A stretch of DNA of 64,000 bases, taken from contig NZ_JASZYF010000004.1 in NCBI RefSeq assembly GCF_030317115.1, positions 186,001 to 250,000 of the forward strand, given 5' to 3'. Of this stretch, positions 7,822 through 17,953 are shown one piece after another. Position 1 is the stretch's first letter. Every line of letters starts with the position of its first letter. The stretch is from Variovorax gracilis (GTDB lineage: Bacteria; Pseudomonadota; Gammaproteobacteria; Burkholderiales; Burkholderiaceae_C). Below the pieces are notes generated by a model, which saw only the letters and a program-made list of their open reading frames with translations, ran no database searches and was not told where the DNA came from. The translations under genes were made by a program, and so were the position numbers.

Positions 7822-9027
7822 TCAGAAGAAGACCTTCAGCACGCGATTGATCAGGTCGGTCGCCGAGAACATCGTCAGCGTGAGCGGCAGCACGGGCAGC
7901 AGCGTGGTGATCGCCAACTGAAGGACGGTGTGCCAGGTGAAGGGCGCCCATCGCATCTCCTCCACCACGACGAAGCTGTGGCCGATGTCGGCCAGGGACT
8001 GGATGTCCTTGTTTCCGAGCAGCGACTCGTCGGGCGGTTCGCCGCGCACCCACTTCTGGTCGAACTCGCGCACGTAGCGTTGCGCCAGCGCGCCGTATTC
8101 GCGCTTGCCCGCGCGCGCTGCCGCATCGAGCTGAATGCTGAAGGCGAGCAGCGGGCCCAGCACGACGAACACCATCACGGCCACGATCCCGATGAGCTCG
8201 ACTTCGAAATCGAGCAGATTGGCGCCGCCATAGAGGATGCGGTCGGCGATCATGCCGGCGAGCAGAGCGCCCTGCGCCAGGAGGAACGGCGCAAACGTGA
8301 CGCGCACCAACGACAGAAAGCCCAGGCCGGCACAGCGATCAGGATGGGTGGGCACCAGTTTCAGGTCGATGCGCGACACGTGCCACAGGAAGCGAGCCCA
8401 GATGAACAAGCGGAAATACCAGCGCAACAGGAGGAACTGGAACAGCGGCAAGCTCACGAAGTCCAGCCACCAGCCGGCCAGAGATGGCCGGAACCTGGCT
8501 TCGGACGTCACGCCATGCCAGCTCGACACACCGAGCTCCAGCTGCGCCCGCCAGGTGAACAGCAGGCCGGCGGTGTAGACGATCGCTATCAGCAGCACCT
8601 CGGCCGCGACCGAATTGCGCAGGCGCATGGCCGAGGTAACGGCCTCGTCGAACTGCGGTCGCGCGGCATCCGGTATCAGCCCGTGCTCGAGGAACTGGCT
8701 CGTCACCAATCGCATGCGCCGGTGGACGATCAGTTCTGCGGCCACCAGGAGCGGCAGCGCGACCAGCAGGCGCACGTGCGTTTCGATGTCGCGCAGGAAG
8801 GGCATGTCCACGCTGCGGCCCCAGGCCTGCCCCTCGGTGATCGACAGCAACAGCAGCGGCGCCCATGCGAACAGCACGATCCAGAAGACGCGCCGATGCA
8901 ACATCTCCAGCGCATTGCCGGACAACCGGGTGCGTCGCCAGAGTTGGTGCAGGGGCCCGCCCAGGAAGAGCGAGAAGTCGGCCGATTCATCCGCGAGCGG
9001 GTGGTCGCGGGAGTGCGCTGGAACCAT
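7822..9027 (-). CDS. Integral membrane protein of unknown function
   Basis: 401 residues from the ATG at 9027 (a GTG at 9066 would add 13). Five to six hydrophobic segments are visible: [46 protein letters not shown], the region around [37 protein letters not shown], and [17 protein letters not shown] near the end. A cytosolic stretch around residues 320-370 includes [17 protein letters not shown]. No transport or enzyme motif is recognised. Similar uncharacterised membrane proteins occur in other Proteobacteria, in my recollection. It stands alone between the deaminase and serC and is transcribed away from serC. Confidence 0.75.
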   Translation of the reverse strand: MVPAHSRDHPLADESADFSLFLGGPLHQLWRRTRLSGNALEMLHRRVFWIVLFAWAPLLLLSITEGQAWGRSVDMPFLRDIETHVRLLVALPLLVAAELIVHRRMRLVTSQFLEHGLIPDAARPQFDEAVTSAMRLRNSVAAEVLLIAIVYTAGLLFTWRAQLELGVSSWHGVTSEARFRPSLAGWWLDFVSLPLFQFLLLRWYFRLFIWARFLWHVSRIDLKLVPTHPDRCAGLGFLSLVRVTFAPFLLAQGALLAGMIADRILYGGANLLDFEVELIGIVAVMVFVVLGPLLAFSIQLDAAARAGKREYGALAQRYVREFDQKWVRGEPPDESLLGNKDIQSLADIGHSFVVVEEMRWAPFTWHTVLQLAITTLLPVLPLTLTMFSATDLINRVLKVFF

Positions 9028-9257
9028 TTTGTCGCGGCCCTCGTCATTGCTTCGGCGGCGCGTCACGCGGAAGGCCTTCGGCAGCGATGCCGACGCCGAC
9101 GCGGAAGCGGACCGGGAGCGAAGTCGTCAATGGGTACGCGTTCATGGTACCCGTACTGCGTCGGATGCGATGCTTCTCGCGCGCCCGCCCGAGCGTGCGC
9201 CGGCTGTTACGGGAGCCGGCCGGGCAAGCCGTTGCTTTTTGCGTCGACGTCCTGTCG

Positions 9258-9279
9258 AATGGCGACCTTCCTCGCCATT
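9258..9279 (+). promoter_or_regulatory. Hairpin in the serC leader
   Basis: Perfect 8-base inverted repeat AATGGCGA-CCTTCC-TCGCCATT immediately before the serC ribosome site (CAGGAG at 9282-9287). A second inverted repeat, GGGTAC-N9-GTACCC, lies further up at 9132-9152. The position would let a protein, or a structure switch in the message, affect translation start. There is no run of T after the stem, so it is not a standard intrinsic terminator. The function is inferred from placement only. Confidence 0.45.
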
Positions 9280-9295
9280 TCCAGGAGACTCATAC

Positions 9296-10378
9296 ATGAC
9301 GCGTGTCTTCAACTTCAGCGCGGGCCCCGCGACCCTGCCCGAATCCGTGCTTCGCCAGGCGGCCGACGAGATGCTCGACTGGCGAGGCAGCGGCATGTCG
9401 GTCATGGAGATGAGCCACCGTGGGAAGGAGTTCATCTCCATCCACGCCGAGGCCGAGAGCCTGCTGCGCGAGTTGCTGGGAGTGCCGGCCAACTACAAGG
9501 TGCTGTTCCTGCAGGGCGGCGCCATCGGCGAGAACGCCATCGTGCCGATGAACATGCTGCGCGGCCGCGCGAGCGCCGACTACATCGACACCGGCGAATG
9601 GTCGAAGAAATCGATCAAGGAAGCGAAGAAGTACTGCAAGGTCAACGTGGCCGCCAGCAGCGAGGCGGGCGGCTACGCCAGCGTGCCGCGGCAGGACACC
9701 TGGAAGCTCGATCCGGATGCTGCCTACGTTCACATCTGCTCGAACGAGACCATCGGCGGCGTCGAATACCACTGGACGCCCGACACCGGCGACGTGCCGC
9801 TGGTGGCCGACATGTCGAGCAACTTCATGTCGCGCCCGGTCGACGTGGGCCGCTACGGCCTGATCTACGGGGGCGCGCAAAAGAACGTCGGGCCGGCGGG
9901 GGTCACGATGGTGATCGTGCGCGACGACCTGATCGGGCAGGCGCTGCCGATCACGCCTTCTGCCTTCGACTACAAGATCCAGGCCGACAACGACTCGATG
10001 TTCAACACGCCGCCGACCTACACGATCTACATCGCCGGCCTGGTGTTCAACTGGATCAAGGCGCAGGGCGGGCTGAAGGCGATGGAAGCGCACAACCGCA
10101 AGAAGGCCGCGGTGCTTTACGACCACCTGGAGACCACCTCCTTCTTCTACAACCCGGTGGCGCGCGAGGACCGATCGCTGATGAATGTGCCCTTCAAGCT
10201 GCGCGACGAGTCGCTCGACGAGTCTTTCCTCAAGGGCGCGCAGGCTCGCGGCATGGTGCAACTCAAGGGCCACCGGTCGGTCGGCGGGATGCGAGCGTCG
10301 ATCTACAACGCAATGCCGATCGAAGGCGTGGAAGCGCTCGTCGAGTACATGAAGGAGTTCGAGGTCAGCCATGGCTGA
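9296..10378 (+). CDS. serC: Phosphoserine aminotransferase
   Basis: 360 residues, a PLP enzyme converting 3-phosphohydroxypyruvate and glutamate to phosphoserine and 2-oxoglutarate. The family start [15 protein letters not shown] is present, as are SHRGKEF and the PLP lysine in [12 protein letters not shown] (about K196). The ATG at 9296 follows a CAGGAG site; a longer upstream frame is ignored. It overlaps serA by 8 bases, so the pair is coupled. Many Burkholderiales keep serC beside pheA; a serC-serA pair with this sequence type suggests a second, possibly transferred, copy, but that cannot be tested from this window alone. Confidence 0.95.
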   Translation: MTRVFNFSAGPATLPESVLRQAADEMLDWRGSGMSVMEMSHRGKEFISIHAEAESLLRELLGVPANYKVLFLQGGAIGENAIVPMNMLRGRASADYIDTGEWSKKSIKEAKKYCKVNVAASSEAGGYASVPRQDTWKLDPDAAYVHICSNETIGGVEYHWTPDTGDVPLVADMSSNFMSRPVDVGRYGLIYGGAQKNVGPAGVTMVIVRDDLIGQALPITPSAFDYKIQADNDSMFNTPPTYTIYIAGLVFNWIKAQGGLKAMEAHNRKKAAVLYDHLETTSFFYNPVAREDRSLMNVPFKLRDESLDESFLKGAQARGMVQLKGHRSVGGMRASIYNAMPIEGVEALVEYMKEFEVSHG

Positions 10379-11558
10379 CCGGCTCAAGATCCTGGTGCTC
10401 AACGAGGTCTCGGCCAGGGGGCTGCAGCGACTGCCGGCTGATCGCTACGTGACGGGCAAGGACGTGACGGCGCCTGACGCGGTGCTCGTGCGATCGGCCG
10501 ACATGCACGCGATGGACATTCCGCACAGCGTGCGGGCCATCGCCCGTGCCGGTGCCGGTACCAACAACATCCCGGTCAAGGCGATGAGCGAGCGCGGTGT
10601 GCCGGTGTTCAACGCGCCAGGCGCCAACGCCAACGCGGTCAAGGAACTGGTGGTGGCGGCGATGCTGATGGCCGCGCGCAACCTCTCCGGTGCCTTGCGC
10701 TTCGTCGACGAGTTGGGCCCCGGCCGCGCCGACATGGAGAAGATGATCGAGAACGGCAAGAGCGCCTTTGCCGGCTTCGAGCTGGCCGGCCAGACGCTGG
10801 GCATCGCGGGCCTGGGCAAGATCGGCTGCCTGGTGGCCGACGCGGCGATCAAGCTGGGCATGAACGTGCTCGGCCACGACCCCGACATCACCGTCGATGC
10901 CGCGTGGAGCCTGCCGTCGCAGGTGCGGAAGGCCGCGAGCGTGGCGGACGTGCTGCGCAACGCGCAGTTCGTGACCTTGCACGTGCCGCTGGTGGATGCC
11001 ACCCGAAACATGGTCAACGCGGACAACATCCGCCTGATGCCCCCCGGCGCGGTGCTGCTGAACTTCTCGCGCGAGGGCGTGGTCAGCAACGAGGCGGTGC
11101 TGGCATCGCTGGCCGCGGGGCACCTGGGGCGCTATGTATGCGACTTCCCGAGCGCCGCCCTGCTGGGGCACGAGCGCATCGTGTGCCTGCCGCACCTGGG
11201 CGCCTCCACGCGCGAGGCGGAAGAGAACTGCGCCGTCATGGTCGCCGACCAGCTGCGGGACTTCCTGGAGGACGGCAACATCGCCAACGCGGTGAACTTC
11301 CCGAGCGTCAGCATGGGGCGCGAATCGGCCTATCGCGTGGCCATCGCCAACGCCAATGTGCCCAACATGCTCGGCCAGATTTCCACCGCGATGGCGAATG
11401 CCGGCCTGAACATCCACAACATGGTCAACAAGTCGCGTGGCGACATGGCCTACACGCTGGTCGATATCGACAGCGCCGTGAGCCCGGCCGTGCTGGCCGA
11501 CATCGCCTCGATCGACGGGGTGCTGTCGGCGCGCTACCTGCCGCGCGCGTCGCTCTAG
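10371..11558 (+). CDS. serA: D-3-phosphoglycerate dehydrogenase with C-terminal ACT domain
   Basis: 395 residues. NAD-binding is shown by [16 protein letters not shown]; the catalytic arginine, glutamate and histidine fall in [10 protein letters not shown], the following helix and [14 protein letters not shown]. Residues from about 320 on ([20 protein letters not shown]) form an ACT domain, the serine feedback site in this family. It makes 3-phosphohydroxypyruvate, which serC immediately upstream converts onward. The start ATG lies inside the end of serC. There is no long intervening domain, so it is the short E. coli-like architecture. Confidence 0.93.
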   Translation: MADRLKILVLNEVSARGLQRLPADRYVTGKDVTAPDAVLVRSADMHAMDIPHSVRAIARAGAGTNNIPVKAMSERGVPVFNAPGANANAVKELVVAAMLMAARNLSGALRFVDELGPGRADMEKMIENGKSAFAGFELAGQTLGIAGLGKIGCLVADAAIKLGMNVLGHDPDITVDAAWSLPSQVRKAASVADVLRNAQFVTLHVPLVDATRNMVNADNIRLMPPGAVLLNFSREGVVSNEAVLASLAAGHLGRYVCDFPSAALLGHERIVCLPHLGASTREAEENCAVMVADQLRDFLEDGNIANAVNFPSVSMGRESAYRVAIANANVPNMLGQISTAMANAGLNIHNMVNKSRGDMAYTLVDIDSAVSPAVLADIASIDGVLSARYLPRASL

Positions 11559-11645
11559 CCTCTCTTTTTGGCACCACGCCGGGAAGGGGCACTTGCATCC
11601 CGATGCCCCCCGGCGGGAGACTGGCCTCCCGAACGGAGACACACC

Positions 11646-12674
11646 ATGCCCATTACGAGCGAACTTGAAGCCACAGTCAAAGCGCTGGTCCAGAAGGGCA
11701 GGGGTATCCTCGCCGCCGACGAAAGCGGCCCGACGATCGCCAAGCGATTCAAGTCGATCGGCGTGGAGTCCACGGAGAACAACCGGCGCGCCTATCGCAG
11801 TCTGCTCCTCTCGACACCGGACCTCGGGCAGCACGTCAGCGGCGTGATCCTGTACGAGGAGACGCTGGGCCAGCATGCCGCGGATGGCGAGCCCTTGCCG
11901 CAACTGGCGGCGCGACAGGGCATCGTGCCGGGCATCAAGGTCGATGCCGGCAAGGTTCCGCTGGCACTGGCGCCGGGCGACGAAATCACGCTGGGGCTGG
12001 ACGGCCTGGCGCAACGGCTCCAGGGCTACAAGCAGCAGGGCGCGCGCTTTGCGAAGTGGCGCGCCGTCTACAACGTCTCTGACGCGCTGCCCGGCCGGGC
12101 AGCGATCGAAGCCAACGCGGAAGCACTCGCGCGCTACGCCGCCGTGTGCCAGGAACTGGGGGTGGTGCCCATCGTCGAGCCGGAAGTCCTGATCGACGGG
12201 GACCACACGATCGCCCGCTGCGCCGAGGTCACGCAGGAGGTGCTGCACGAGGTGTTCCATGCGCTGCAGCGGCACCATGTGGTGCTGGAGCACATCCTGC
12301 TCAAGCCGAGCATGGTGGTGCCCGGAAAGAGCCATGCCCGGCAGGCGACGCCGCCCGAGGTGGCCGCGCAAACCCTTCGGGTCCTGCGCCGCACGGTCCC
12401 TGCCGCGGTGCCGAGCATCAACTTCCTGTCGGGAGGGCAGTCGCCTTCCGAAGCGACGGCCAACCTGGACGCCCTCAACCGTCTGGGGCCGCAGCCCTGG
12501 AACCTGAGCTTCTCCTACGGGCGCGCCCTGCAGGACCCGGCACTGCAGGCCTGGCAAGGCAAGGCCGATCTGGCTCGCCCGGCCCAGGACGCGCTGCGCA
12601 AGCGCGCGCGGCTCAATGGGGCGGCGAGCGAGGGGAAGTACGACGCGGCGATGGAGAGCGACGAGGATCGATGA
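11646..12674 (+). CDS. Fructose-bisphosphate aldolase class I
   Basis: 342 residues. Features of the eukaryotic-type class I aldolase are plain: GRGILAADESGPTIAKRF near the N-terminus, WRAVYNV, and the Schiff-base lysine in HILLKPSMVVPGK, then NFLSGGQSPSEATANL and FSYGRALQDPAL. It cleaves fructose 1,6-bisphosphate to dihydroxyacetone phosphate and glyceraldehyde 3-phosphate without a metal. The ATG at 11646 follows GGAGACACACC. It lies 87 bases after serA in an intergenic stretch rich in short hairpins. Many Burkholderiales rely on a class II aldolase, so this is likely an additional enzyme. Confidence 0.94.
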   Translation: MPITSELEATVKALVQKGRGILAADESGPTIAKRFKSIGVESTENNRRAYRSLLLSTPDLGQHVSGVILYEETLGQHAADGEPLPQLAARQGIVPGIKVDAGKVPLALAPGDEITLGLDGLAQRLQGYKQQGARFAKWRAVYNVSDALPGRAAIEANAEALARYAAVCQELGVVPIVEPEVLIDGDHTIARCAEVTQEVLHEVFHALQRHHVVLEHILLKPSMVVPGKSHARQATPPEVAAQTLRVLRRTVPAAVPSINFLSGGQSPSEATANLDALNRLGPQPWNLSFSYGRALQDPALQAWQGKADLARPAQDALRKRARLNGAASEGKYDAAMESDEDR

Positions 12675-12776
12675 TCGAAACACGCCGTACCCGCCGGGTA
12701 GCATCGGCGCACGCCTGAATTCGCGTGACGACATTCGGGGCTCCGAAGATTCATTCACGATGCAGGGGAAGATCCG

Positions 12777-13163
12777 ATGAATACCCGCCACTGGCAATGC
12801 GGCAAGGCATTGCTTGCAAGCGGCGCCGCCGCGCTGTTGATTGCTTGCGAAGCGCCGCCCGCCGGGCAACCTGGCGAATGGGCGCCGAACCCGCCGAATC
12901 CGAACGCGCCCTATCCGGCTGAATCGCGAGAGAAGGGTGAGCAGGGAACGGTACTGCTGCACGTGCGAACGACGCCGGACGGCCGGCCTGTGGCCATCGA
13001 GGTGAAGCAGTCGAGCGGCTATGCACGCCTGGACCGTTCGGCCACCGAGACGGTCTGGAAATGGAAGTTCAAGCCGACGCCCGACGACGGCAGGGTGGTC
13101 TGGCGGGAGGTGCCGATGCGCTTCTTCATCACGTCGCCGCCTCCGCAGGCGACGCTCAACTAG
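12777..13163 (+). CDS. TonB C-terminal domain lipoprotein
   Basis: 128 residues. A lipobox LLIACE near residue 24 indicates a lipoprotein. After a proline/asparagine-rich spacer (GEWAPNPPNPNAPYP), the rest is a TonB C-terminal fold: GTVLLHVRTTPDGRPVAIEV, SSGYARLDRSATETVWKWKF. Unlike true TonB it has no N-terminal anchor helix of the ExbB-binding type, so energy transduction is doubtful and a role in the periplasm is more likely. No ExbB, ExbD or TonB-dependent receptor is close. It is a single gene with AAGATCCG before the ATG. Confidence 0.8.
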   Translation: MNTRHWQCGKALLASGAAALLIACEAPPAGQPGEWAPNPPNPNAPYPAESREKGEQGTVLLHVRTTPDGRPVAIEVKQSSGYARLDRSATETVWKWKFKPTPDDGRVVWREVPMRFFITSPPPQATLN

Positions 13164-13259
13164 GCGCTGTCGCGGCCGGCGCACGATGCCGGGCTATTCC
13201 TACTTGGGGGCCTGCCTCGCGGCGAGACCATGAAGGCTGTTGCATAAACAGGATCCCTC

Positions 13260-13664
13260 ATGTTGACCTCCTTCAGCCTCGACCCTTCCATGGTCGCCAC
13301 CATCGGCGGCGCCTTCTATCCGACCGGCTACTCGATGGTGATGTTTCCGGACGAAGCCACGGCGGCCTCGGTGGGCACTGAATTGAGCACACGGCTGCAG
13401 GACAGCGAAGTGTTCCTGCTGACCCCTGCGACGATCTTCTCGCAAATCACGCCCACTGTCAGCGACGCCGACGACCCTCTTCCTTCCGCCGGCACCGAGG
13501 GCGCCACGGTGCGCGCCTACACCAAGCTGGCGAAGGACGGTCACCACGCGCTGCTGGTGAAGACGCCGGACGAGGAGACGGCGGAACGGATGATGGAGGT
13601 GGTGCGTCGCGCCCCCTATTCCATCGCGCAACGCTATCGCATGCTGGTCATCGAGGACCTGTGA
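13260..13664 (+). CDS. Hypothetical protein
   Basis: 134-residue soluble protein, not recognised. The middle (MVMFPDEATAASVGTELST) and end (HHALLVKTPDEETAERMMEVV) have two alpha/beta units that each suggest a ferredoxin-like fold, and PYSIAQRYRMLVIEDL closes the protein. No signal peptide and no metal or catalytic motif is visible. It starts at an ATG after AACAGGATCCCTC, 96 bases after the TonB-like gene, and is followed by 139 bases before the AI-2E family gene. Codon use matches the neighbours, which supports a real gene. Confidence 0.7.
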   Translation: MLTSFSLDPSMVATIGGAFYPTGYSMVMFPDEATAASVGTELSTRLQDSEVFLLTPATIFSQITPTVSDADDPLPSAGTEGATVRAYTKLAKDGHHALLVKTPDEETAERMMEVVRRAPYSIAQRYRMLVIEDL

Positions 13665-13803
13665 AGCCGGCGCCGGCCCGGCGTCCCCCGCAGCGCCCGC
13701 TGCCTGTTTGATGCGCTCCGCGCTTGCTGGCCCTTCACATAAGATGGGCCCGCCCCGGCAAGGCCGACCCGGTCTTGCCCCGACCCGCGGAGCTGCACTC
13801 AAG

Positions 13804-14850
13804 ATGAACCACCGGTTTCAAACCTTCGTGTATGGCACGGCCATTGCGCTGATGATCGGTTGGATCTTCTTCATCGGGCGGGACGTGTTCGTGCCGATCA
13901 TGTTCAGCGTCATCGTGGTGTACGTGATCCTCGGCCTCGCGCGGCTGATCGCACGGATTCCGCTGGTCGGACCGTCCCTTCCGCCTTTCGTCATCTCCAT
14001 CCTGTCGGTGCTGATCATCGCGTTCGGCCTGTTCATGGTGGTCTACACGATCCTCGCGAACAAGGACAGCGTCATCGCCCAGGCACCGCGCTACCAGGAG
14101 TCGTTGCTGGCGGCGGTGCAACAGGTGGCGGTCTTCTTCCATGTCGAGGCCGAGCCGACATGGACGACCTTGCGGCGCGACTTCCTCGCGCAGGTGAGCC
14201 TTCAGCGACTGGTCGGATCGGCGCTGTCGTCCGTGTCGTCGATCTTTGCCAGTGTGGTCATCGTGGCCCTCTACGCCTGCTTCCTGCTCGTGGAGCGGAC
14301 CCACCTCGACGCGAAGATCGCCAGCATCGCCAGCAGCCCGCAGCATGCGCAGCGCATCCGGCAGGTGATCGCCGACATCAACTCCAGGGTGGGCGCCTAT
14401 CTCGCGCTCAAGACCTTCCTGGGCGTGCTGCTCGGTGCGCTGAGCTACGTGGTCATGCGTTTCACGGGGCTCGAGTTCGCGCCGTTCTGGGCGGTGATGA
14501 TCGTGCTGCTGAATTTCGTTCCGTACATCGGCTCGTTCCTGAGCGTGTTGCTGCCCGGCGCGATGGCACTGGCGCAGTTCGGCGATGCGTCGCATGTCGT
14601 TCCGATCCTGCTCTGGCTCACCGTGATCCAGTTCGTCATCGGCAACTTCATCGACCCGTACGTCATGGGGAACTCGCTCAATCTCAGTCCCTTCGCGATC
14701 CTGGTGAGCCTCGCGGTGTGGGTGGCGCTGTGGGGCGTGCCCGGCGCCTTCCTGGCGGTGCCGATCACCGCGATGCTGACGATCATCTTCTCGGAGTTTC
14801 CGGGCACCCGGCCTTTCGCCGTGCTCCTGTCGCGCAACGGCCAGCCCTGA
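13804..14850 (+). CDS. AI-2E family (PerM/TqsA-type) membrane transporter
   Basis: 348 residues. Hydrophobic helices begin at once (YGTAIALMIGWIFFI, VPIMFSVIVVYVILGLARL, LSVLIIAFGLFMVVYTI), then a soluble stretch (about residues 95-140), then a second helical half with GVLLGALSYVVMRFTGLEFA, NFVPYIGSFLSVLLPG and VIGNFIDPYVMGNSLNLSP. That last block is the signature of the family. Members export autoinducer-2, act as Na+/H+ antiporters or have unknown substrates, so no substrate is assigned. The ATG at 13804 is chosen because the 32 codons before it are not membrane-like. Confidence 0.9.
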   Translation: MNHRFQTFVYGTAIALMIGWIFFIGRDVFVPIMFSVIVVYVILGLARLIARIPLVGPSLPPFVISILSVLIIAFGLFMVVYTILANKDSVIAQAPRYQESLLAAVQQVAVFFHVEAEPTWTTLRRDFLAQVSLQRLVGSALSSVSSIFASVVIVALYACFLLVERTHLDAKIASIASSPQHAQRIRQVIADINSRVGAYLALKTFLGVLLGALSYVVMRFTGLEFAPFWAVMIVLLNFVPYIGSFLSVLLPGAMALAQFGDASHVVPILLWLTVIQFVIGNFIDPYVMGNSLNLSPFAILVSLAVWVALWGVPGAFLAVPITAMLTIIFSEFPGTRPFAVLLSRNGQP

Positions 14851-14940
14851 CAACCTCACTTTGGTCGCGTTGCGGGCGGACCGGAGTCGAGTGTTTAATG
14901 TTTTTCCTGGGAGATCCAAGCGTCCAAGGAGACATTGACA

Positions 14941-16293
14941 ATGATCAAGATCCGTTCCGACCGCCGTGCCCGATCGCATTCGCCGTGGCGCTCCGCCGCC
15001 CGCATGCTGGCAGTTTCGATGGTGGTCCTGGCCGCCCATCCGGCGTTTGCCGCCGATCCCGATGTCCCCCGTGCCGAGCAACTGGTGCGCGATGGCAAGT
15101 ACCAGGAAGCCTACGATCTGCTCGCACCGTTCGAGGCCACGAGCGCGAACGATGCCACCTTCACCTACCTGCTGGGCCGCGCCGCGCTCGGCACCCAGCG
15201 CGGCGAAAAGGCCAAGGCGCTGTTCGAGCGCAGTCTCGCGACACAGCCGGACAACGTTGCTGCGCATCTCGCCCTCGGCCGCGCCTACTTCGCGCTCGGG
15301 CAGTACGCCGAGGCGAAGATCGAGTTCGAGACGGTGCTGCGCTTCGACAACCTGCCGCCCGACGTTCTGTCCCAAGTGGAGATCTACGACCAGGCAGCGC
15401 GGCAGTCTCTCGACGAAGGCAGGGCGCTGACGGGCTTCGGCTATGCGGAAACAGGCGTTGGCCGCTATCGAGTCAACTCCACGCGAGGCACCGATGCATT
15501 CGGCGGGGGCGACCGGCGCGACACCTTCTACAACGCGCGTGTGGGCGGCGGCGCGAACTATGCGCTGCAGAACGGCTACGCGATCGACGCAAACCTGGAC
15601 TACCGCTTCAGGTACTACGACAACTCCGAGAGCAGGAACGATTCCGACCTGCGCTGGAGCCTCGCAGGCAGCAAGACGCTGGGCGACAACAACCTCGCGG
15701 CCGGGTTCAGGGGCAGGACCAGCTACCGCGGCAACAGCGACTACCGCAACGACGTCTCCATCTTCACCGACTACCGCATACGCTACGACCCCGACAACCA
15801 GTTCACGCTGGGCGCGGACGTGCGGCGACGCCGGTACCCGGAAGGCAACCTGCGTGACAGAAGCCGCACCACCGCCGTGGCCACTGCCGGCTGGGTGCGG
15901 TCGTTCATGGACGGCCAGGGCAGCTTTTCCGTCACGGGGCACGCCGGGCACAACTACGCGACGAGCCGTCCCGACGGCGACTCGGACGTCTATGGTGCGA
16001 CGGTATCCCTGGACTTCACCGTGAACAACAAGCTGAGCTGGGGCACTTTCGCGTGGTGGGAGCGTGACTCCTTCAACGCCGACAACGTTCACTTCCATCC
16101 CGACACGCTCGACAACACCGTCATCCTGCGGCGCAGGGACAACCTGTACGAAGTCGGCGCGTATCTGGTCTGGGAGTTCGTGCCGACATGGACACTGCGC
16201 CCGGAGATTCTCTGGATCCGGGACCAGAGCAATTCGGTCGGCTTCAACTACAGCTCCACCGAGGTGTGGATCAACGTGCGCAAGGCCTTCTAG
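14941..16293 (+). CDS. Outer membrane protein with TPR N-terminus and beta-barrel C-terminus
   Basis: 450 residues. A signal peptide ends near HPAFAAD. Residues 45-150 are tetratricopeptide repeats (AEQLVRDGKYQEAYDLL, ALFERSLATQPDNVAAHLA, YFALGQYAEAKIEFETVL). From about 160 to the end the text alternates like a beta-barrel with aromatic girdles and finishes WINVRKAF, a C-terminal phenylalanine typical of barrels inserted by BAM. This layout matches the Slam/DUF560 group that moves lipoproteins to the cell surface, but the assignment rests on architecture, not on a conserved motif. The ATG at 14941 follows CAAGGAGACA. It stands alone. Confidence 0.75.
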   Translation: MIKIRSDRRARSHSPWRSAARMLAVSMVVLAAHPAFAADPDVPRAEQLVRDGKYQEAYDLLAPFEATSANDATFTYLLGRAALGTQRGEKAKALFERSLATQPDNVAAHLALGRAYFALGQYAEAKIEFETVLRFDNLPPDVLSQVEIYDQAARQSLDEGRALTGFGYAETGVGRYRVNSTRGTDAFGGGDRRDTFYNARVGGGANYALQNGYAIDANLDYRFRYYDNSESRNDSDLRWSLAGSKTLGDNNLAAGFRGRTSYRGNSDYRNDVSIFTDYRIRYDPDNQFTLGADVRRRRYPEGNLRDRSRTTAVATAGWVRSFMDGQGSFSVTGHAGHNYATSRPDGDSDVYGATVSLDFTVNNKLSWGTFAWWERDSFNADNVHFHPDTLDNTVILRRRDNLYEVGAYLVWEFVPTWTLRPEILWIRDQSNSVGFNYSSTEVWINVRKAF

Positions 16294-16331
16294 GCGGGTG
16301 CTGCGCGGTGCCCGATGGTGCTATTGACAAA

Positions 16332-16362
16332 GGTGCATGAGCCACTGATGCTCATTTGCACC
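16332..16362 (+). promoter_or_regulatory. Inverted repeat in the arcD leader region
   Basis: GGTGCATGAGC (16332-16342), a 7-base loop, then GCTCATTTGCACC (16350-16362): a stem with a two-base bulge. It lies about 140-165 bases before arcD and after the stop of the barrel gene. It may be a terminator of the upstream gene (no T-run follows) or an operator. The GGTGCA half also occurs in the response-regulator sites near 37.4, 43.2 and 44.9 kb, perhaps by chance. Confidence 0.4.
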
Positions 16363-16497
16363 GGGTATGAGGTATGAGTCGTGAGCGCGCAAAGCCGTTG
16401 CTGCTTCCCCTGAAAGCGGCATTTCATCAGTGCTCCAGCGCGACGTGGGCCTTCAGGGATTGAAGTTCGAATCAATTCAAACGAGTGAGGAAATTCC

Positions 16498-17919
16498 ATG
16501 GCTTCGACTGAACAGAAAATGTCGCGAATGCAACTCACCGCGATGGTGGTGGGCGGCATGGTCGGCGCGGGGATCTTCTCGTTGCCGCGCACCTTCGCTA
16601 ATGCGACCGGCCCCTTCGGCGCGGTCATTGCATGGCTCATCGCCGGCACGGGCATGTACATGCTGGCGCGAGTCTTTCAATCTCTTGCCGAGCGCAAGCC
16701 CGATCTCGATGCCGGCGTCTTCGCCTATGCCAAGGCCGGATTCGGCGACTACCCGGGTTTTCTCTCCGCCTTCGGCTACTGGATCGGAAGCTGCATCGGC
16801 AACGTCTCCTATTGGGTGCTGATCAAGTCCACGCTGGGCGCGTTCTTCCCCGTCTTCGGTGATGGCAACACCGTGGTCGCGATCGTGGTGGCATCGATCG
16901 GCATCTGGCTCTTCCACTTCATGATCCTGAAGGGCGTGCAACAGGCAGCCTTCATCAACAGCGTGGTCACGGTGGCCAAGATCATCCCGATCCTGGTCTT
17001 CATCGTGATCCTCATCTTCTCCTTCAAGATGGACCTGTTCCGCGGCAACTTCTACGGCGGCGGGCTGGAAGGCGGCATCTTCGAGCAGGTGCGGGCGACG
17101 ATGCTCGTCACCGTCTTCGTCTTCCTGGGTATCGAGGGCGCGAGCGTCTATTCGCGTTATGCCAAGGAACGCGCGGACGTCGGCAAGGCCACGATCCTCG
17201 GCTTCATCGGTGTCACCGGCCTGATGGTGCTCGTCACGATGCTGCCCTACGCGGTGCTGGACCGGCCCGAGATCGCCGGCATGCGCCAGCCCTCCATGGC
17301 CACGGTGCTCGAGGCCGTGGTGGGGCCCTGGGGCGCGATCTTCGTGAGCATCGGGCTCATCATTTCCGTGCTGGGCGCCTATCTCGCGTGGTCGCTCATC
17401 TGCGCCGAAGTGCTGTTCACTGCCGCGAAGACGAAGGACATGCCGGCGCTCTTCGCGAAGGAGAACGCCAACAAGGTGCCTGCCAATGCGCTCTGGCTGT
17501 CGAACATCATCGTGCAGCTCATCGTCATCACCACTTACTGGTCGAGGGATGCGTTCTCGCTGATGCTGAATCTCACCAGCGCAATGGCGCTGATTCCGTA
17601 CCTCTTCGTGGCCGCCTACGGCTTCATGCTGTCGAAGCGCGGCGAGACCTATCAGATGCGCCCCGGCGAACGCAAGCGCGACCTCATCATGGCGGGCATT
17701 GCCTGCGTCTACACGGTCTTCATGATCTATGCCGGCGGCCTCAAGTTCCTGCTGCTGTCCGCCGTGCTCTACGCGCCCGGAACCATCCTCTACATCTGGG
17801 CGCGCCGCGAACAGGGCAAGCAGGTCTTCACGGCCATCGACTGGATCATCTTCATCGTCGCGGTGATCGGTGCCGTCATCGGCCTGTACTGGCTCGCCAC
17901 GGGTTACATCACCATCTAG
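16498..17919 (+). CDS. arcD: Arginine:ornithine antiporter
   Basis: 473 residues, about twelve membrane helices of the APC superfamily. The first helix carries [18 protein letters not shown], the glycine-rich substrate-binding turn of this family. Later come [39 protein letters not shown] and [19 protein letters not shown], all matching ArcD/basic amino acid antiporters. ArcD exchanges arginine for ornithine to feed the arginine deiminase pathway. It is followed after 34 bases by arcA, so the two form an operon. The ATG at 16498 follows GTGAGGAAATTCC. No arcB or arcC follows, which is unusual. Confidence 0.93.
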   Translation: MASTEQKMSRMQLTAMVVGGMVGAGIFSLPRTFANATGPFGAVIAWLIAGTGMYMLARVFQSLAERKPDLDAGVFAYAKAGFGDYPGFLSAFGYWIGSCIGNVSYWVLIKSTLGAFFPVFGDGNTVVAIVVASIGIWLFHFMILKGVQQAAFINSVVTVAKIIPILVFIVILIFSFKMDLFRGNFYGGGLEGGIFEQVRATMLVTVFVFLGIEGASVYSRYAKERADVGKATILGFIGVTGLMVLVTMLPYAVLDRPEIAGMRQPSMATVLEAVVGPWGAIFVSIGLIISVLGAYLAWSLICAEVLFTAAKTKDMPALFAKENANKVPANALWLSNIIVQLIVITTYWSRDAFSLMLNLTSAMALIPYLFVAAYGFMLSKRGETYQMRPGERKRDLIMAGIACVYTVFMIYAGGLKFLLLSAVLYAPGTILYIWARREQGKQVFTAIDWIIFIVAVIGAVIGLYWLATGYITI

Positions 17920-17953
17920 CCACTCCGGCTGGGTACTCACACAGGAGAACGTC

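Noticed and set aside
10365..13184. A minus-strand open frame of over 900 codons opposite serA and the aldolase
   Set aside because: Low-complexity Arg/His/Gln-rich translation typical of antisense frames; the plus-strand genes have clear catalytic motifs.
14935..14940. TTGACA just before the TPR/barrel gene
   Set aside because: It lies between the ribosome site and the ATG, so it cannot be a -35 element for this gene.
16460..16480. TTGA...TCAA words before arcD, resembling an ANR/FNR box
   Set aside because: The spacing is TTGA-N8-TCAA instead of N6, and flanking bases do not match; not strong enough to call anaerobic control.
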